The notes under the pieces were generated by a model. The model was not told where the DNA came from. It was given only the letters and a program-made list of their open reading frames with translations, and did not search any database. A stretch of 64,000 nucleotides of DNA from Carya illinoinensis (taxonomy: Eukaryota > Streptophyta > Magnoliopsida > Fagales > Juglandaceae). The stretch is taken from positions 12,692,001 to 12,756,000 of the forward strand of contig NC_056758.1 in the NCBI RefSeq assembly GCF_018687715.1. Reading direction: 5' to 3'. Of this stretch, positions 11,113-24,400 are shown one piece after another (position 1 is the first letter of the stretch; the number at the start of each line of letters is the position of its first letter). The translations under genes and the position numbers were made by a program.

Positions 11113-14100
11113 GGAACGGAGAATGTGAGAAGTTGAGAAAAATGTAGAAAAAATTAGAATTTTCAAATTAATAACATATATATAAATATTTCCTTGTAAA
11201 TGAAAAATTATTGAAACAGACTACATTATACTAAAAAATACATAATTTAAAAAATAACATTGATAAATAAATTATACCTTATTGAAGAAACCATCAGAAT
11301 GTTGGACGTGACTACTCTAGTAAAATTCATGCGCCTTATTGATGGAACAAAAGTCAAAAAACATGTTCCTTGTCATTATTCTCTGTAATGGAGATAAAAA
11401 AAACAATTGCCTTGTAGAGTATTACTTGTATTAAAAAAAGCACACAATTGGAGTTCCAACAAGATAAAATTTCAACCGAATAAATATCACAAATAAAGCA
11501 AAATAGAAAGAGAAAATGAGAAAAGGCTGGTAAAAAAGTAAGGCACAATAATTTTGCATGCTTGTAGAACTTGTAGATGTCTAAAGTGAGTTCCGCCTAC
11601 ATACAATTTCAATCGAATACTATACGCAAGAACACAACCCATGCACACACACGAATAAGCATGCACAATCACCCGCCCACTCACGCACACATGAACACAC
11701 CCCTGCACATGCTCCCACACTCACATACACCCAAAACCAAAGTGAAATGAAAAGGAGGATGTGATTGCGAAGAAATGAGAGTGGGGAGTTGGAGTAGGAA
11801 GGGAGTTGGAGGAGGAGGAGGAGAAGCAGAGGAAGGATGAGAAGAAGGAGGATGATGTGGAGGAGGAGGAGGAGGAGGAATGGAAAGAGTAGAAGTAGAG
11901 GAAGAAGTAGAAGAAGAAGATGATGATGATGATGGCGGCAGAGAATCGGAGAAGTTGAGAAAAATGAAGAAAAATAGAATTATTAGATTAATAACATAAA
12001 TATAAATATTTCCTAGTAAATGAAAAATTATTAAAGTAGACTAGTAAGTACGTTAAACCAAAAAAGAACATATAATTTCAAAAATAACATTGATAAATAA
12101 ATTATACCTTATTGAAAAAGCTATCAAAATGTTAAACGCAACTACTCTTGCAAAATTCAATAGTATTTTTTGTTCCTTGTCATTATTTTTTGTAATAGAG
12201 AAAAAAAAAAACCAATTGCCTTGTAGAGTATTACTTGTATTAAGAAAAACACTTAATTGGAGTTCCTCCAAGTTCAAGTTTCATTCTAATAAATATCTCA
12301 AATAAAGATAAATAGAAAGAGAAAATGAGAAAAGTCTGATAAAAAGTAAGGCACAATCAATACCTTTGCATAGTTGTAGAACTTGTAGATGTCCAAGTTG
12401 AGCTCTTCCTACATACAATTTCAATTGAACACCACACACAAGCACACAACCCACATGCACTCTTGAATAAAAATGCACACTCACCCACCCACTCACTCAC
12501 ACATGAACACGCACTTGCACATGATCCCATAGCCACACCCACCCAAAACCAAAGTGAAATGAAGAGGAGGATGAGAATGCGAAGAAATGAGATTAGGGAG
12601 TTGGAGTAGGAAAGGAGTTGGAGGAGGAGTAAATGAAAAATTATTGAAGCAAACTATGTCACACCAAAAAAGAACATAATTTCAAAAATAAAATTGATAA
12701 ATATATTATACCTTATTGAAGAAGCCATCAAAATGTTAAACGCGACTACTCTCGCAAAATTCAAGCACCATTTTATATGATGGAACAAAGGCCAAAAAAT
12801 ATGTTCCTTGTCATTATTTTTTATACTAGAGAAAAGAAGAAGAAGAAGAAGAAATTGCCTTGTAGAGTATTACTTGTATTAAGAAAAACACTTAATTGGA
12901 TAAAGTTTAAACCGAATAAATATCACAAATAATGATAAATAGAATATGAAAATCAGAAAAGACTAGTAGAAAGTAAGGCACAATACCTTTGTATGGTTGT
13001 AAAACTGGTAGATATCCAAGCTGAGTTCCTCCTACATACAATTTCAATCGAATACCATACACAAGCACACTACCCATGTGCACACGTTAATTAGCAGCAC
13101 ACTTACACACCCACTCACACGGATATGAACACCCACCCAAAACCAAAGGAAAATTAATAGCAGAGAGTATGCACTTGGAGCAGTAGGAGTAGGATTAGGA
13201 TTAGGAGAGGAGTTGGAGCACAAGTAAAGGAAGGATGAGAAGAACATGAAGAGAAGGAGTAGGAATAGGAGTAGGAGTTGGAGGAGGAGGAGTAGGAGTA
13301 GGAGTAGGAGCGGAAAGAGAAGAAGCAAAGGAAGGAGTATAAGAAGAAGATGACGACGATGACGTTGACGACAACGGCAATGGAGAATGGGAGAAGATGA
13401 GAAAAATGAAGAAAAAATTAGAATTTTTAGAAAAAATGAACATAAATATAAATATTTCCTAGTAAATGAAAAATTATTGAAGCAGTCTATGTTATACTAA
13501 AAAACAAAAAACACAATTTCAAAAATAACATTGATACATAAATTATACCTTATTGAAGAAGCCATCAGAATGTTGGACTTAGCCACTCTAGCAAAATTCA
13601 TGCACCTTCTTATATGATGGAACAGAGGCCAAAAAATATGTTCCTTGTCATTATTGTCTATAATGGAAAAAAAAAAAAATTCCTTATAGTGTATTACTTG
13701 TATAAAAAATAGCACCTAATAACTCAAGATAAAGTTTCAACTGAATAAATACCACAAATAAAGAAAAATAAAATGAGAAAAGGCTAGTAAAAAGATAGGC
13801 ACAATACCTTTGCATGCTTGTAGAACTTGTATCTATGTCCAAGCTGAGTTCCTACAACATATAATTTCAGTCGAATACCACACACAAGCACACAACCCAC
13901 ACGCACACTTGAATAAAAATGCACACTCACCCACCCAATCACACGCACATGAACACACACCCTTGCACATGCTCCTACACCCCACACCCACCCAAAACAA
14001 AAGCAAAATGAAGAGGAGGATGGAAATGTAAAGACATGAGATTAGGGATTGGAGTAGGAAATGAGTCAGAGGTGGGGGAGTAGAGGAAGGATGAGAAGAA

Positions 14101-17100
14101 GATGATGAGAAGGCGTAAAAGAAGGTGTCGGAGTCAGAGTCAAAGTCGGAGTAGGAGTCAGAGGATGAGGAAGGAGAGGACGAGGAGGAGGAGAGAAAAG
14201 AGTAGAAGTAGAGGACGGAGAAGATGAAGAAAATGATGACGTTGGCAGCGGAGAATGGGAGAAGTTGAGAAAAATGAAGAACAAATTAGAATTTTTAGAT
14301 TAATAACATAAATATAAATATTTCCTATTAAATGAAAAATTATTGAAGCATACTACATTATACCAAAAAAGAGCATTATTTCAAAAATAAAATTGATAAA
14401 TAAATTATACCTTATTGAAGAAGCCATCAAAATGTTGGATGTAACTACTATAGAAAAATTATACCTTATATGATAGAACAAAGGCCAAAAAATATGTTCT
14501 TGTCATTATTATCAGTGATGGAGAAAAACAAATAAAAAGACAATTGCCTTGTAGAGTATTAGTTGTATTAAAAAAAAACACCTAATTGGAGTTCCTTCAA
14601 GATAAAGTTTGAACCAAATAAATATTACAAATAAAGATAAATAGAAAGAGAAAATGAGAAAAGACCGGAAAAAAGTAAGGTACAATACCTTTGCATGATT
14701 GTAGAACTGGTAGATGTCCTAGTTAAGTTCCTCCTACATACAATTTCAATCAAATAACACATGCAATAACACAACTCATGCGCACACGCGAATAAGCATG
14801 CACATTCACCCACCCACTCACACGCACATGAACACACACCCTTGCACATGCTGCCAACCTACACCCACCCAAAACCAAAGCAAAATGAAGAGAATGGTGG
14901 GAATGCAAAGAAATGAGAGTAGAGAGTTGGAGTAGGAAAGGAGTCGGAGGAGGCGGCGAAGTTGAGGAAGGATGAGAAGAAGATGAAGAGAAGGCGTAGG
15001 AGTCTGAGGTTGAGTAGGAGTCGGAGGAGGAGGAGGAGTAGGAACGGAAAAAATAAAAATAGAGGAAGGAGTAGAAGAAGAAGAAGAAGACGATGGTGGC
15101 AGAGAATGAGAGAAGTTGAGAAAAACGAAGAAAAAATTAGAACTTTTAGATTAATAACATAAATATAAATATCTCCTAGTAAATGAAAAATTATTGAAGC
15201 AGATTTCGTTACACCAAAAAAGAACATACTTTCAAAAATAACATTCATAAATAAATTATACCTTATTGAAGAAGTCATCAGAATGTTGGACGTGGCTACT
15301 CTTGCAAAATTCATGCACCCTTTTTATATGATGGAACAAAGGCAAAAAATATGTTCCTTGTCATTATTTTCTGTACTGGAGAAAAACAAAAAAAGAAGAA
15401 GAAGAAATTTCCTTCTAAAGTATTACTTGCATTTAAAAAAACACCTAATTGGAGTTCCTCCAAGATAAAGTTTCAATCCAATAAATATCACAAATAAAGA
15501 TAAATAGAAAGAGAAAATGAGAAAAGATTGGTAAAAAGTAAGGCACAATACCTTTGCATAGTTGTAGAACTTGTAGATGTCCAAGTTGAGTTCCTCCTAC
15601 ACACAATTTCAATTGAATGCCACACCCAAAGCACACAACCCACATGTATACTTGAATAAGCATGCACACTCACCCACCTACTCACACGCACATGAACACA
15701 CACCCCTACACATGCTCTCACACCCACACCCACCCAAAACCAAAGCAAAATGAAAAGGAGAATGGGAATGCGAAGAAACGAGAGTAGGGAGTTGGAGTAG
15801 GAAAGGAGCCAAAGGAGGAGGATGAAGAGTAGAGGAAGGAGGAGAAGAAGATGAAGAGAAGACATAGAAGTTAGAGGTTGAGTAGGAGGAGGAGGACGAG
15901 GACGAGGTGGAGGAGGATGTCCTTGGATGAAGAGGAGGAGGAATGGAAAGAGTATAAGTAGAGGAAGGAGTAGAAGAAGAAGATGATGGTGATGGCGGAG
16001 GAGAATGTGACAAGTTAAGAAAAATGAAGCAAAAATTAGAATTTTTAGATTAATAACATAAATATAAAAATATTTCCTATTAAATGAAAAATTATTGAAG
16101 CAGACTACATTATACCAAAAAAGAACATAATTTAAAAAATAACATTGATAAATAAAATATACCTTATTGAAGAAGCCATTAGAATGTTGGATGCAACTAC
16201 TTTAGCAAAATTCATGCACCTTCTTATATGATGGAGTAAAGGCCAAAAAATATGTTCCTTGTCATTATTCTCTATGATGGAGAAAAACAAATATAAAAAG
16301 CAAATATGCCTTGTAGAGTATTAGTTGTATTAAAAAAAAACACCTATTTGGAGTTCCTCTAAGATAAAGTTTGAACCAAATAAAGATCACAAATAAAGAA
16401 AACTAGAATGAGAAAATGAGAAAAGACTGGTAAAAAAAGTAAGGCACAATACCTTTGCATGGTTGTAGAACTTGTAGATGTCAAAGCTGAGTTCCTCCTA
16501 TATACAATTTCAATCGAATACTATACACAAGCGCACACGTTAATAAGCAAGCACACTCACACACCCACTCACATGCACATGAACACACACCCTTGCACAT
16601 GGACCCATGCCCACATCCATTGAAAACCAAAGGAAAATTAATAGGAGAATGCAAATGTGAAGAAATGAGAGTATGTAGTTGGAGCAGGAGTATGAGTAGG
16701 AGAGGAGTTAGAGGAGAAGTGTAGGAAGGATGAGAAAGAGATGAAGAGAAAGGCGTAGGAGTTAAAGAAGGAGGAGGAGGAGGAGTAGAGGAAGGAGTAG
16801 AAGAAGAAGATGATGTCGACGACGACGATAGCGGCTGAGAATGGGAGAAGATGGGAATTTTTAGATTAATAACATAAATATAAATATTTCCTAGTAGATA
16901 AAAAATAACATAATTTCAAAAATAACATTGCTATAAATAAATTATACCTTATTGAAGAAGCCATCAGAATGTCAAATTCGACCACTTTAGCAAAATTATA
17001 CCACAAAGGCCAAAAAATATGTTCCTTGTCATTATCGTCTGTAATGGGGAAAAACAAAAACAAAAACAATTGCTTTGTAGAGTATTTAAAAGAAACTCCT

Positions 17101-18460
17101 AATTGGAGTACCTCCAAGATAAAGTTTCAACTGAATAAATATCACAAATAAAGATAAATAGAAAGAGAAAATGAGAAAAGACTAGTAAAAAGTAAGAGAT
17201 AAGACCTTTGATTGCTTGTAGAACTTGTAGATGTCCAATTTCAGTTCCTCCTATATACAATTTCCATCAAATATCACACACGAGCACACAATCCACGCGC
17301 ACACACATGCACATGAATACACACACCCCTGCACATGCACCCACACTCATCCAAAACCAAAGTAAAATGAAGAGGATGATGAGAATGTGAAAAAATGAGT
17401 GTAGGGAGTTGGAGTAGGAGTAGGAGAATGAGTGGAGTCGTCGTCGTGAGAAGTAGAGGAAGAGGAAGGATGAGATGAAGATGAAAAGAAGGCGTAAATG
17501 TAGGAGTATGAATCAAAGTTAGAGTAGGAGTGGGAGTCAGAGGAGGGAGGAGGAGGAGAGGAAGAGAAGAAGCAAATGAAGGAGTTGGAGAAGAAGATGA
17601 TGACGACAATGGTGGTGGTGGAGAATGGGAAAAGATGGGATAAGTTATATTTTTTAGGCTAATAATATAAATATAAATATTCCCTAGTAAATAAAAAGTT
17701 ATTGAAGCTGAAATTTCAGTATGTTATATTGAAAAAGAATATAATTTCGAAAGTAAATATTTATAAATGAATTATACCTTATTGAAACCTTCGTAACGTT
17801 GGACGCAACTGTTATAGTAAAATATGTTCCTTGTCATAGTAATTGTTTGTAATGCAAAAAACAAACAAAAAAATTGCCTTGCAAAGTGTGCATATATATT
17901 AAAAAAACACCTATAAAGAAGCCTGGTGACAACTAATTACAGTTCCTCCAAGAAATAGTTCAAGCGAATAAATAATACTCATAAAGATAAATAGAGAGAA
18001 AATGAGAAAGCACCCCTGAAAAGTCGTACCTTTGTATTTCTTGAGCTTGTAGATGTCCAATTTGAGTTCTTCCTACATACAGTTCCAACCGAGTACTACA
18101 AATAAGCACACAATTGCTCACACACCCAAACAAGTACGCACACTTACCCACCCACAAACACAGACACACACAGCACATGCATGCACACCCATAGTCATAC
18201 GCACACCCGCACGCACCCACAACCAAAAGCACACACGCACGCTCGCTCGCATAAGCACACAGCCAGACACCACCCTCGCACACACAACCAAACGCATGCA
18301 CGCACACACCCAAACCGAAACCCATTCACACCCACGCGCACTCACACCCACGACCACACCCACACCCACGGGCACCCACAACCAAACACACGCCCGTCCC
18401 TTGCAGACGCATACAACCACACAGCCAGCTACGCATGCACAACCTCACACCCACGTTCTT
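11113..18460. repeat. Tandem array of nine ~0.8-0.9 kb units
   Basis: Units start at about 11113, 11941, 12629, 13381, 14250, 15099, 16001, 16836 and 17622. The third has lost its first part. Each contains, in order: an AT-rich block (AATAACATAAATATAAATAT), a block with CAGAATGTTGGACG, a block with TTGCCTTGTAGAGTATT, a 45-bp block with GTAGAACTTGTAGATGTC, a CA-rich tract (ACACACCCTTGCACATGC), and a purine-rich GGAGGAGTAGGA tract with GATGATGACGA. The last unit is the most diverged, and its CA-rich tract has expanded to about 350 bp (18115-18460). The open frames here are low-complexity artefacts. On the minus strand two blocks look like exons between splice consensus sites; see the findings. 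Confidence 0.9.
18115..18460. repeat. CA-rich expansion in last array unit
   Basis: This is a degenerate run of CACACACCCA, CGCACACCC and ACAACCAAA words, about three times longer than the matching tract in the other units. It opens long frames on both strands (Thr/His-rich and Val/Cys/Gly-rich) that are composition artefacts. Confidence 0.8.
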
Positions 18461-18752
18461 TGAAATCATATGCGACCCTAAATTTAGGTCGGGCAATTTA
18501 CTATGCAAACCAGCTTCGTACGTTCTTTTTCCCCGAGAAATGAATTGCAAAAGGTTCTCAAGTGCTGTACTTCAAATTATAAATTTCTACCATCTTCAAG
18601 AAGGCAGAATCAACCCTAGATATTCGAAGTCAAATTAAAGATGGGCAGGATATCAAAAAGGTTCGATTACATTAACCACCACAGCACAAACCATTCCTGG
18701 ATTTCGCACTTAAGAATGAAGTTCTCATGACCAAGAATATAAATAAGGTTAC

Positions 18753-18948
18753 CTGACTCAAATCCTTTTCAATATCGGCATTCATCATGTGGGTCCTAGT
18801 GATTTGCTCACCCTGATGATGCAACTTCTCAAGGGTCCTTCTAGCATCTTCCCTGTTGTCCTCTGAAATCTTCAGGCAGTTGTTAACCGACTCTGTGTTC
18901 TCCCCAACCTTGTACATAGCATAATTCTCCAGTTCTTGACACTCTTTT
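18753..18948 (-). pseudogene. SNAP33-like SNARE, single orphan exon
   Basis: SNAP25-type t-SNAREs such as plant SNAP33 supply two SNARE helices for vesicle fusion at the plasma membrane and cell plate. This 196-nt exon encodes most of the first SNARE helix, with the signature HHQGEQITRTHMMNADIEKD and the upstream helix ESVNNCLKISEDNREDA. It is bounded by an AG acceptor (TTGCATGCTTGCAG) and a donor (AGTCAG then GTAACC). No first coding exon is visible upstream (18949-19960), and no following exon (GEKLLG... in the family) is visible downstream, where the tandem array begins within about 300 bp. The exon is open and well conserved. It is therefore either part of a gene whose other exons lie far away or, more likely, a fragment. 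Confidence 0.8.
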
Positions 18949-19582
18949 CTGCAAGCATGCAAAATTATATTGGCTGGCGATTTAAAAAATCCAACATTCT
19001 GACAACAAAATAAGATTCCTATACCAACACGAATATTGCTTCGTTCAACGTCTCTAAATCAAAAGAACCTGCCTTCATTCAACACTCAAGTGTTGTACCG
19101 AGAAACATGGAATTTTTCAATCAGTAAGAAAGGTGTGGATCTCTTTCATGGTTCAACTATGCTCTAATCTGAAAGAAGGATATTATGGGATAATTTTGTA
19201 AACGCCACAATTGACTGTTCATATAACGTGTTCTTCACGTGAAAATGCAAAAGACCCCTAATGGCGAACAGCTTGGAGCGACACCCAGAATGCCATCAGA
19301 TATGTCTACTCATTTTTTTTTTCTTTTTCCTTCGATAAGTACTTTGAACCTTTAATTATTATAAGAAAGAAAACCCGTATGTACCAGAATGAAACATGAA
19401 ATTTGACAGATTTTTACTCAAATCATGCCAATACGAAAAAAACATGGCAGAGAAAGAATTTGACCTTTACGGAGACGATGTCTAGCATAATTAGTATAGA
19501 TGCAGCAACGTGAATCAAGAACTATATGTCACACTAAATAACTTTTCTGAAAGCCAATGAAATAGAAGTAAAGATCCTAAGC

Positions 19583-19584
<2 letters not shown>

Positions 19585-19614
<30 letters not shown>
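19585..19614. repeat. (AG)15 microsatellite
   Basis: About 30 bp of perfect AG dinucleotide, in the presumed leader or intron of the SNAP33-like gene. Confidence 0.95.
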
Positions 19615-19619
<5 letters not shown>

Positions 19620-19882
19620 TTAGAAATGGCACTGCTGCATTACATTGGTGTGCAAAAGAAAAAGACGTACCATTGAATACAACTAAAACAGCCATTCCCC
19701 CCTTTTCTCCGCTACCAAAGAAATCAAGAAAGATCGAGATCCGGGAAAAGAATCAGAAGAAAGCAGAAAAAAAGAGCGGAGGAGTACCAGATGGGTACCT
19801 GAAATCAATTACCAAGAAGAAAGAAAACAGGGGAAAAATAATTGGTCTCTGAGTCGCGTACAGAAAAGCTTCGTACACGAAC

Positions 19883-19885
<3 letters not shown>

Positions 19886-19950
<65 letters not shown>
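19886..19950. repeat. (CT)32 microsatellite
   Basis: About 65 bp of uninterrupted CT dinucleotide. GA/CT tracts are common in plant core promoters and leaders, and on the minus strand this one lies upstream of the SNAP33-like exon. Confidence 0.95.
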
Positions 19951-19952
<2 letters not shown>

Positions 19953-20414
19953 GTGTGGGTGAAGAAGATGAAACACATATGAGAGGCGTCGAGGAAATGC
20001 AGAGTACTCAAATAGCCCTTAATTTGAAAAGTTTGGAGTTTTCGACAAAATTTCAGACCGTTGGAATTCCTAGCCGTTTTTTCTAAATTTTGGATCCGTT
20101 GTCTTTTTTACTGCAAAATAACCTCGCAATAGAATTTTTAAGAAAAATGATCAGAATGCATTAATATTAACACACACTTGGTAGTTGTTGGGCTGGAATT
20201 TAGATTAGTGGAAGGCCTACGTACACCCAAACTTCGCATGATTTTCAAAACTTCAAAACGATAGATACATTTTGCACCCTCAGATTATTGATCAGAGTTT
20301 TACATTTTGTACTTCAAAATAGAAAATGTAATATATTGCATTAGGAATAATTACAATATATGTATGTATAACCCTCCTTCGAGAGTCCTTTTTATGAAGC
20401 CAATGTATTATATA

Positions 20415-20623
20415 TAGGAAAAATCCCCTTTGCCGCCTCGGGTTTGCCGCCCGGGTTGACCGTTGGGTAAAAAATATTACTTAGTAATTAAGAAAATAAT
20501 TTTAAGTGTATTGATATTTTTTTTTACTTAATAATTAAAAAAATGATTAAAAAATGTAAAATGAAAAATAGAAAAAAAAAATGCCCAGCAATATGTCTGG
20601 GGGCGGCATAGTAGCCCGATCCA
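20415..20623. mobile_element. Candidate MITE with GCCGCC inverted ends
   Basis: The left end has CCCCTTTGCCGCCTCGGG and the right end, read in reverse, has GCTACTATGCCGCCCCCAG. The two pair imperfectly around GCCGCC, and both flanks are TTATATA-like. The 209-bp interior is AT-rich and non-coding. The ends are only partly matched and the TA-rich flank makes the target duplication ambiguous, so this remains a candidate. Confidence 0.4.
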
Positions 20624-20633
20624 TTATATATAT

Positions 20634-20860
20634 CTACAAGAAATAAGATTTTTTACGGCGATTTTCCATCTGCTGAATGTAAAATTGTTGCAAAAATCTG
20701 TTAATTGCAACGACTTTTGACTAGTCTTGGAATTCTAACATCAACTTCTTGGACTGTACTTTTGCTGCGCTTTAAGCCCTATTGAGACGAAAACATTCGC
20801 CGTAAAATAAAAACTTGTTGCGACATTCAAAATTGCTGCAATTGGATTTTGACAGGGCGG
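20634..20860. mobile_element. Possible CACTA-type terminus fragment
   Basis: CTACAAGAAATAAGATTTTT resembles a CACTA (En/Spm) terminus, CACTACAAGAAA, with its first two bases changed. It is followed by short subterminal words in both orientations (ACGGCGATTTT and CGCCGTAAAA) and TTGTTGCGAC/GTTGCAA words. The opposite end was not found, so I treat it as a remnant. Confidence 0.35.
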
Positions 20861-21445
20861 GAAAACTCATATGTCACCCCTCCCACTCCTTCAATTTTAT
20901 CCCGATTTCCCTTTCTTCACCAACTTCTTCTTCTTCATTTGTCTCTACCTGCAAATTAATTAAAACCCAATGGATATTGTTTGACACGGCTGTCCCTTCC
21001 ACCGAAAATCACCAAACTAATTAAGGTCAGATATCACAATTTGGAAGCCTTTTTAATACGAATCAATCAAATAGATCATAACATATATGGGTTCTCTGTT
21101 TATATAGAGGCCGTGAGGCATATGTTATTATGTGATAGCAGATTTATATATTATTCGAAATTCAAATGTTTGAGATGGAGCATTTATCCATACTCAAACG
21201 ATACTTATATTCAACCCGGTAACTTCCTTTCTCTAATGGGTTCTCAAGCACTTTTCTTCTTGGTGGGTAATGTGAATTGGGCCTTGGAGGTGAACTCAGC
21301 CCTCAAGTGGTTAAGTTAGCGATTTGATTAGTTATCCAAGTCCATTGGTTAACCCAATCGGCCTCAAAGGATATCGTGTCCCTTCAATTTCTATTTTTTA
21401 TTAAAATTATAAAAAATGTTTACAATAGAATGTAATAGAAAAACA
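20861..21445. other. Non-coding spacer
   Basis: No gene is recognised. Two short open frames have no family resemblance and no intron signals. Confidence 0.4.
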
Positions 21446-21454
21446 CAAATATTT

Positions 21455-24400
21455 TTTTTTTTTTTGATATTCAAACTTCCAACTTCATTAAATAACAGAG
21501 AAGATTACAGACATAAATCAAACCATAAGGTTTGAAATAGAAAGTCCGGAATACAATCACACCATGTGGTAATACTACCAACATTCCTACCATATTGGGC
21601 TAAAGAATGAGCAGCCATATTTGCTTCCCTATAAGCATGTGTAAACAAACATTCCCCAAACATAGTAGACAACTGTTTAATCTCGTAATAAATCCCACCA
21701 AACAAAGAGCTGGACATGCTATCTTGATTTAAAGCTTCAATAACCAGGAGGCAGTCACTTTCCACTTGTATATGAGAAATACCCATACCTGCACAGAGTT
21801 GCAAACCACATAAGATAGCCAGAAGTTCAATGTGCTCAACATCATCAACTGCCACTTCTGGTATAGATGCAGCCAGCAACGTTCTGCCCCTACTGTCTTG
21901 GAGAATAGCACCTGCTCCAGCGGTTCCAGATTCAACACATAGAGATCCATCCACATTCAACTTTAAAAAGTCCCCTTGCGGCATCTTCCATTTATAAAAG
22001 TCTTGCACCTGCCTTCTATTCCTTTTATATACATCTTTATAATTCTTTAACAGAGATAAAGCATGCTCAGCTGCATTGTGAGGAGAAATGACAAGTTGAT
22101 CATGGAAAGATTTATTCCGTCTATACCAGAAACCCCAGGCCACCGAGAAAAAAATAGATAGGCTTTCCCAAAGATTAGCCTTACAAAATTTGAAAGCTAT
22201 ATCTATAATACTTGAATGAGATTCTGAAATTAGTGTAGGTAACAGTTTCAACCAAGAATCTTTCAACAACTTACATTCCACCAAAGCATGAAGGATTCCT
22301 TCCTCCTTTTCATTGCAGAAACTATAGGTTTGATTAATAGGAACGTGCTTCAACAATAAATTTGACTTTGTAGGCAGTCCATCCTTACAAGCTCGCCAAG
22401 CAAATATTTTTATCTTGTGAGGAACAGGCATCTTCCAAATATTTTTCCAAACCAGTCTGTGGGCAGCAGCCATAGAGGATTCAGCTTCATTAGGCCCTTG
22501 ATTTTCCATGATGAACCGGTAGCAACTTTTAACACTAAATAAACCACTTCTTTCAAAGCCCCATACCCTTTTATCTCCATCATTTACAGCCCCAAAAGTC
22601 AGTTTCAAAATATCCCTTACTATTCTTGGATTAAAGAGAGCTCTAAGTTTTTCCCTATCCCATAATCTAGAATTTCCAGAAAATAAAGTATTGACACTGT
22701 CCATTTCAGTTCCCTCCCTAATCTCAATCCCTTCCTTCACCAAAGAAAGATGACCCGGGATCCATTTATCCAACCAAATATTAATAGAATTTCCGTCCCC
22801 GATCCTCCATCTGCAGCCATCAACTGCCCATTTTCTTGCCTCCCAAATCCCTCGCCAAGAAAAAGAAGGAGACCTTCCCAAACCAGCTGTCAAGAAGTTT
22901 GAAGAAGGAAAATACTTTGACTTTAGCAACCTATGCAGTAAGGAAGTTTCATCTTGGAGCAACCTCCAACCTTGTTTCGCTAACATAGCCAAATTATGAA
23001 TTCTCAGCTTTTTAAAACCCAAACCTCCCCAAGCTTTAGTTGCACACATTTTACTCCAATTTAACCAATGTATTTTCCTCTCGTTATCTTTCTGTCCCCA
23101 CCAAAAACGAGCCATCATGGCCTCCAACTCATCACATAAGCTTGAAGGAAGAAGAAAACAACTCATAGAATATGACGGAATTGAAAGCGCCACTGCCTTT
23201 AACAAGATTTCCTTTCCCCCTTGAGAGAGCAACTTTTCTTTCCACATTTGCAGTTTTTGCCATACTCTATGTTTAATGACTTGGAATGCTCGGTTCTTTG
23301 ATCTTCCCACAAAAGGTGGTAACCCCAGATACTTGTCATATTGCTGAATTTCAGAATTACCCCATAAGTTTTTAATCTCTTCTCGGGTTTCACTCGGCAC
23401 ATTACCACTAAAAACCATGGATGTTTTCTCTTTATTAATCCTTTGACTAGAAACTGCCTCATATTTTTCCAGAATTGCTTGAACCCTCCTATTCTCTTCA
23501 GACTCAGCCTTACAAAACACCAAACTATCATCAGCAAACAGTAAGTAAGTGATATTCGGAGCCCCTCTGCAAATTTTAACTCCTGAAAGTTGCTTCCTCA
23601 ATCCAGCTTCCTTTAATAAACTGGTTAAGCCCTCAGAACATAAGAGAAAAAGATAGGGGGACAAAGGATCCCCCTGTCTAAGACCTCTTGAAGGGGTTAT
23701 AGGGCCCTTCGGTTCACCATTAACAAGCACCGAAAAGGAAACTGAACTAACACACAGCATAATCAACTTTACAAACTCATCATCAAAACCCAACACCTCC
23801 ATGATAGATTTTAAAAAGCCCCACTTCACCCGGTCATACGCTTTACTCATATCCAGTTTCAAAGACATAAAACCCTGTTTTCCTGACCTCTTTTGCCTCA
23901 AGTAATGAATTAATTCATAAGCTATAAGAACATTATCCGTAATTAAACGCCCCGGCACAAAAGCACTTTGTCATTCCCCAATAATACTAGGTAACACCAA
24001 TTTCAGCCTATTTGCAATAACTTTAGCAATCAACTTATAGGCCACATTACATAAACTAATTGGCCTATAATCCGTTACTCTAGTGGGAGACTTTTTCTTT
24101 GGGATCAAAGAGATAAAAGTATGATTAAGAGATGATGGAAAAGAACTTGAGTTGAGGGCATTCAGAACAGCTGCAGTCACTGATCTACCCACCACGTGCC
24201 AATATTTTTGGAAAAAAATTGGCGACATGCCATCTGGACCCGGAGCCTTTGAAGGGTGCATCTGATGAAGCGCCGCCTTAACCTCCTCTTCAGTATATGT
24301 TCTTCTTAAATCATCATTCATGTGAGGCGTCACTCTTCCCCTCAAGGCATGCAGAAACTCTAGAGAATCATTTAGACTTGAAGAAGTAAACAACTCTCTA

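Larger units (their letters stand above)
18949..19960 (-). other. Region 5' of the SNAP33-like exon
   Basis: Read on the minus strand this resembles a plant 5' leader and intron: pyrimidine-rich, with several possible GT donors and with (GA)n and (CT)n microsatellites. I could not find the N-terminal coding exon of a SNAP33 protein here. Nothing else is recognisable. Confidence 0.4.

Noticed and set aside
13044..17609. Many Leu/Ser/Pro-rich and Arg/Lys-rich frames
   Set aside because: They read the purine-rich tract of the tandem array and shift from unit to unit; no protein family fits.
18053..18550. Long Thr/His/Pro-rich and Val/Cys/Gly-rich frames, and a possible telomere-like array
   Set aside because: CA-rich low complexity; the repeat words are not the plant telomere TTTAGGG.
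23960..23975. TGA in the LINE frame as a recoded codon
   Set aside because: Plants have no selenocysteine insertion, and a single stop in a truncated LINE is best read as a mutation.
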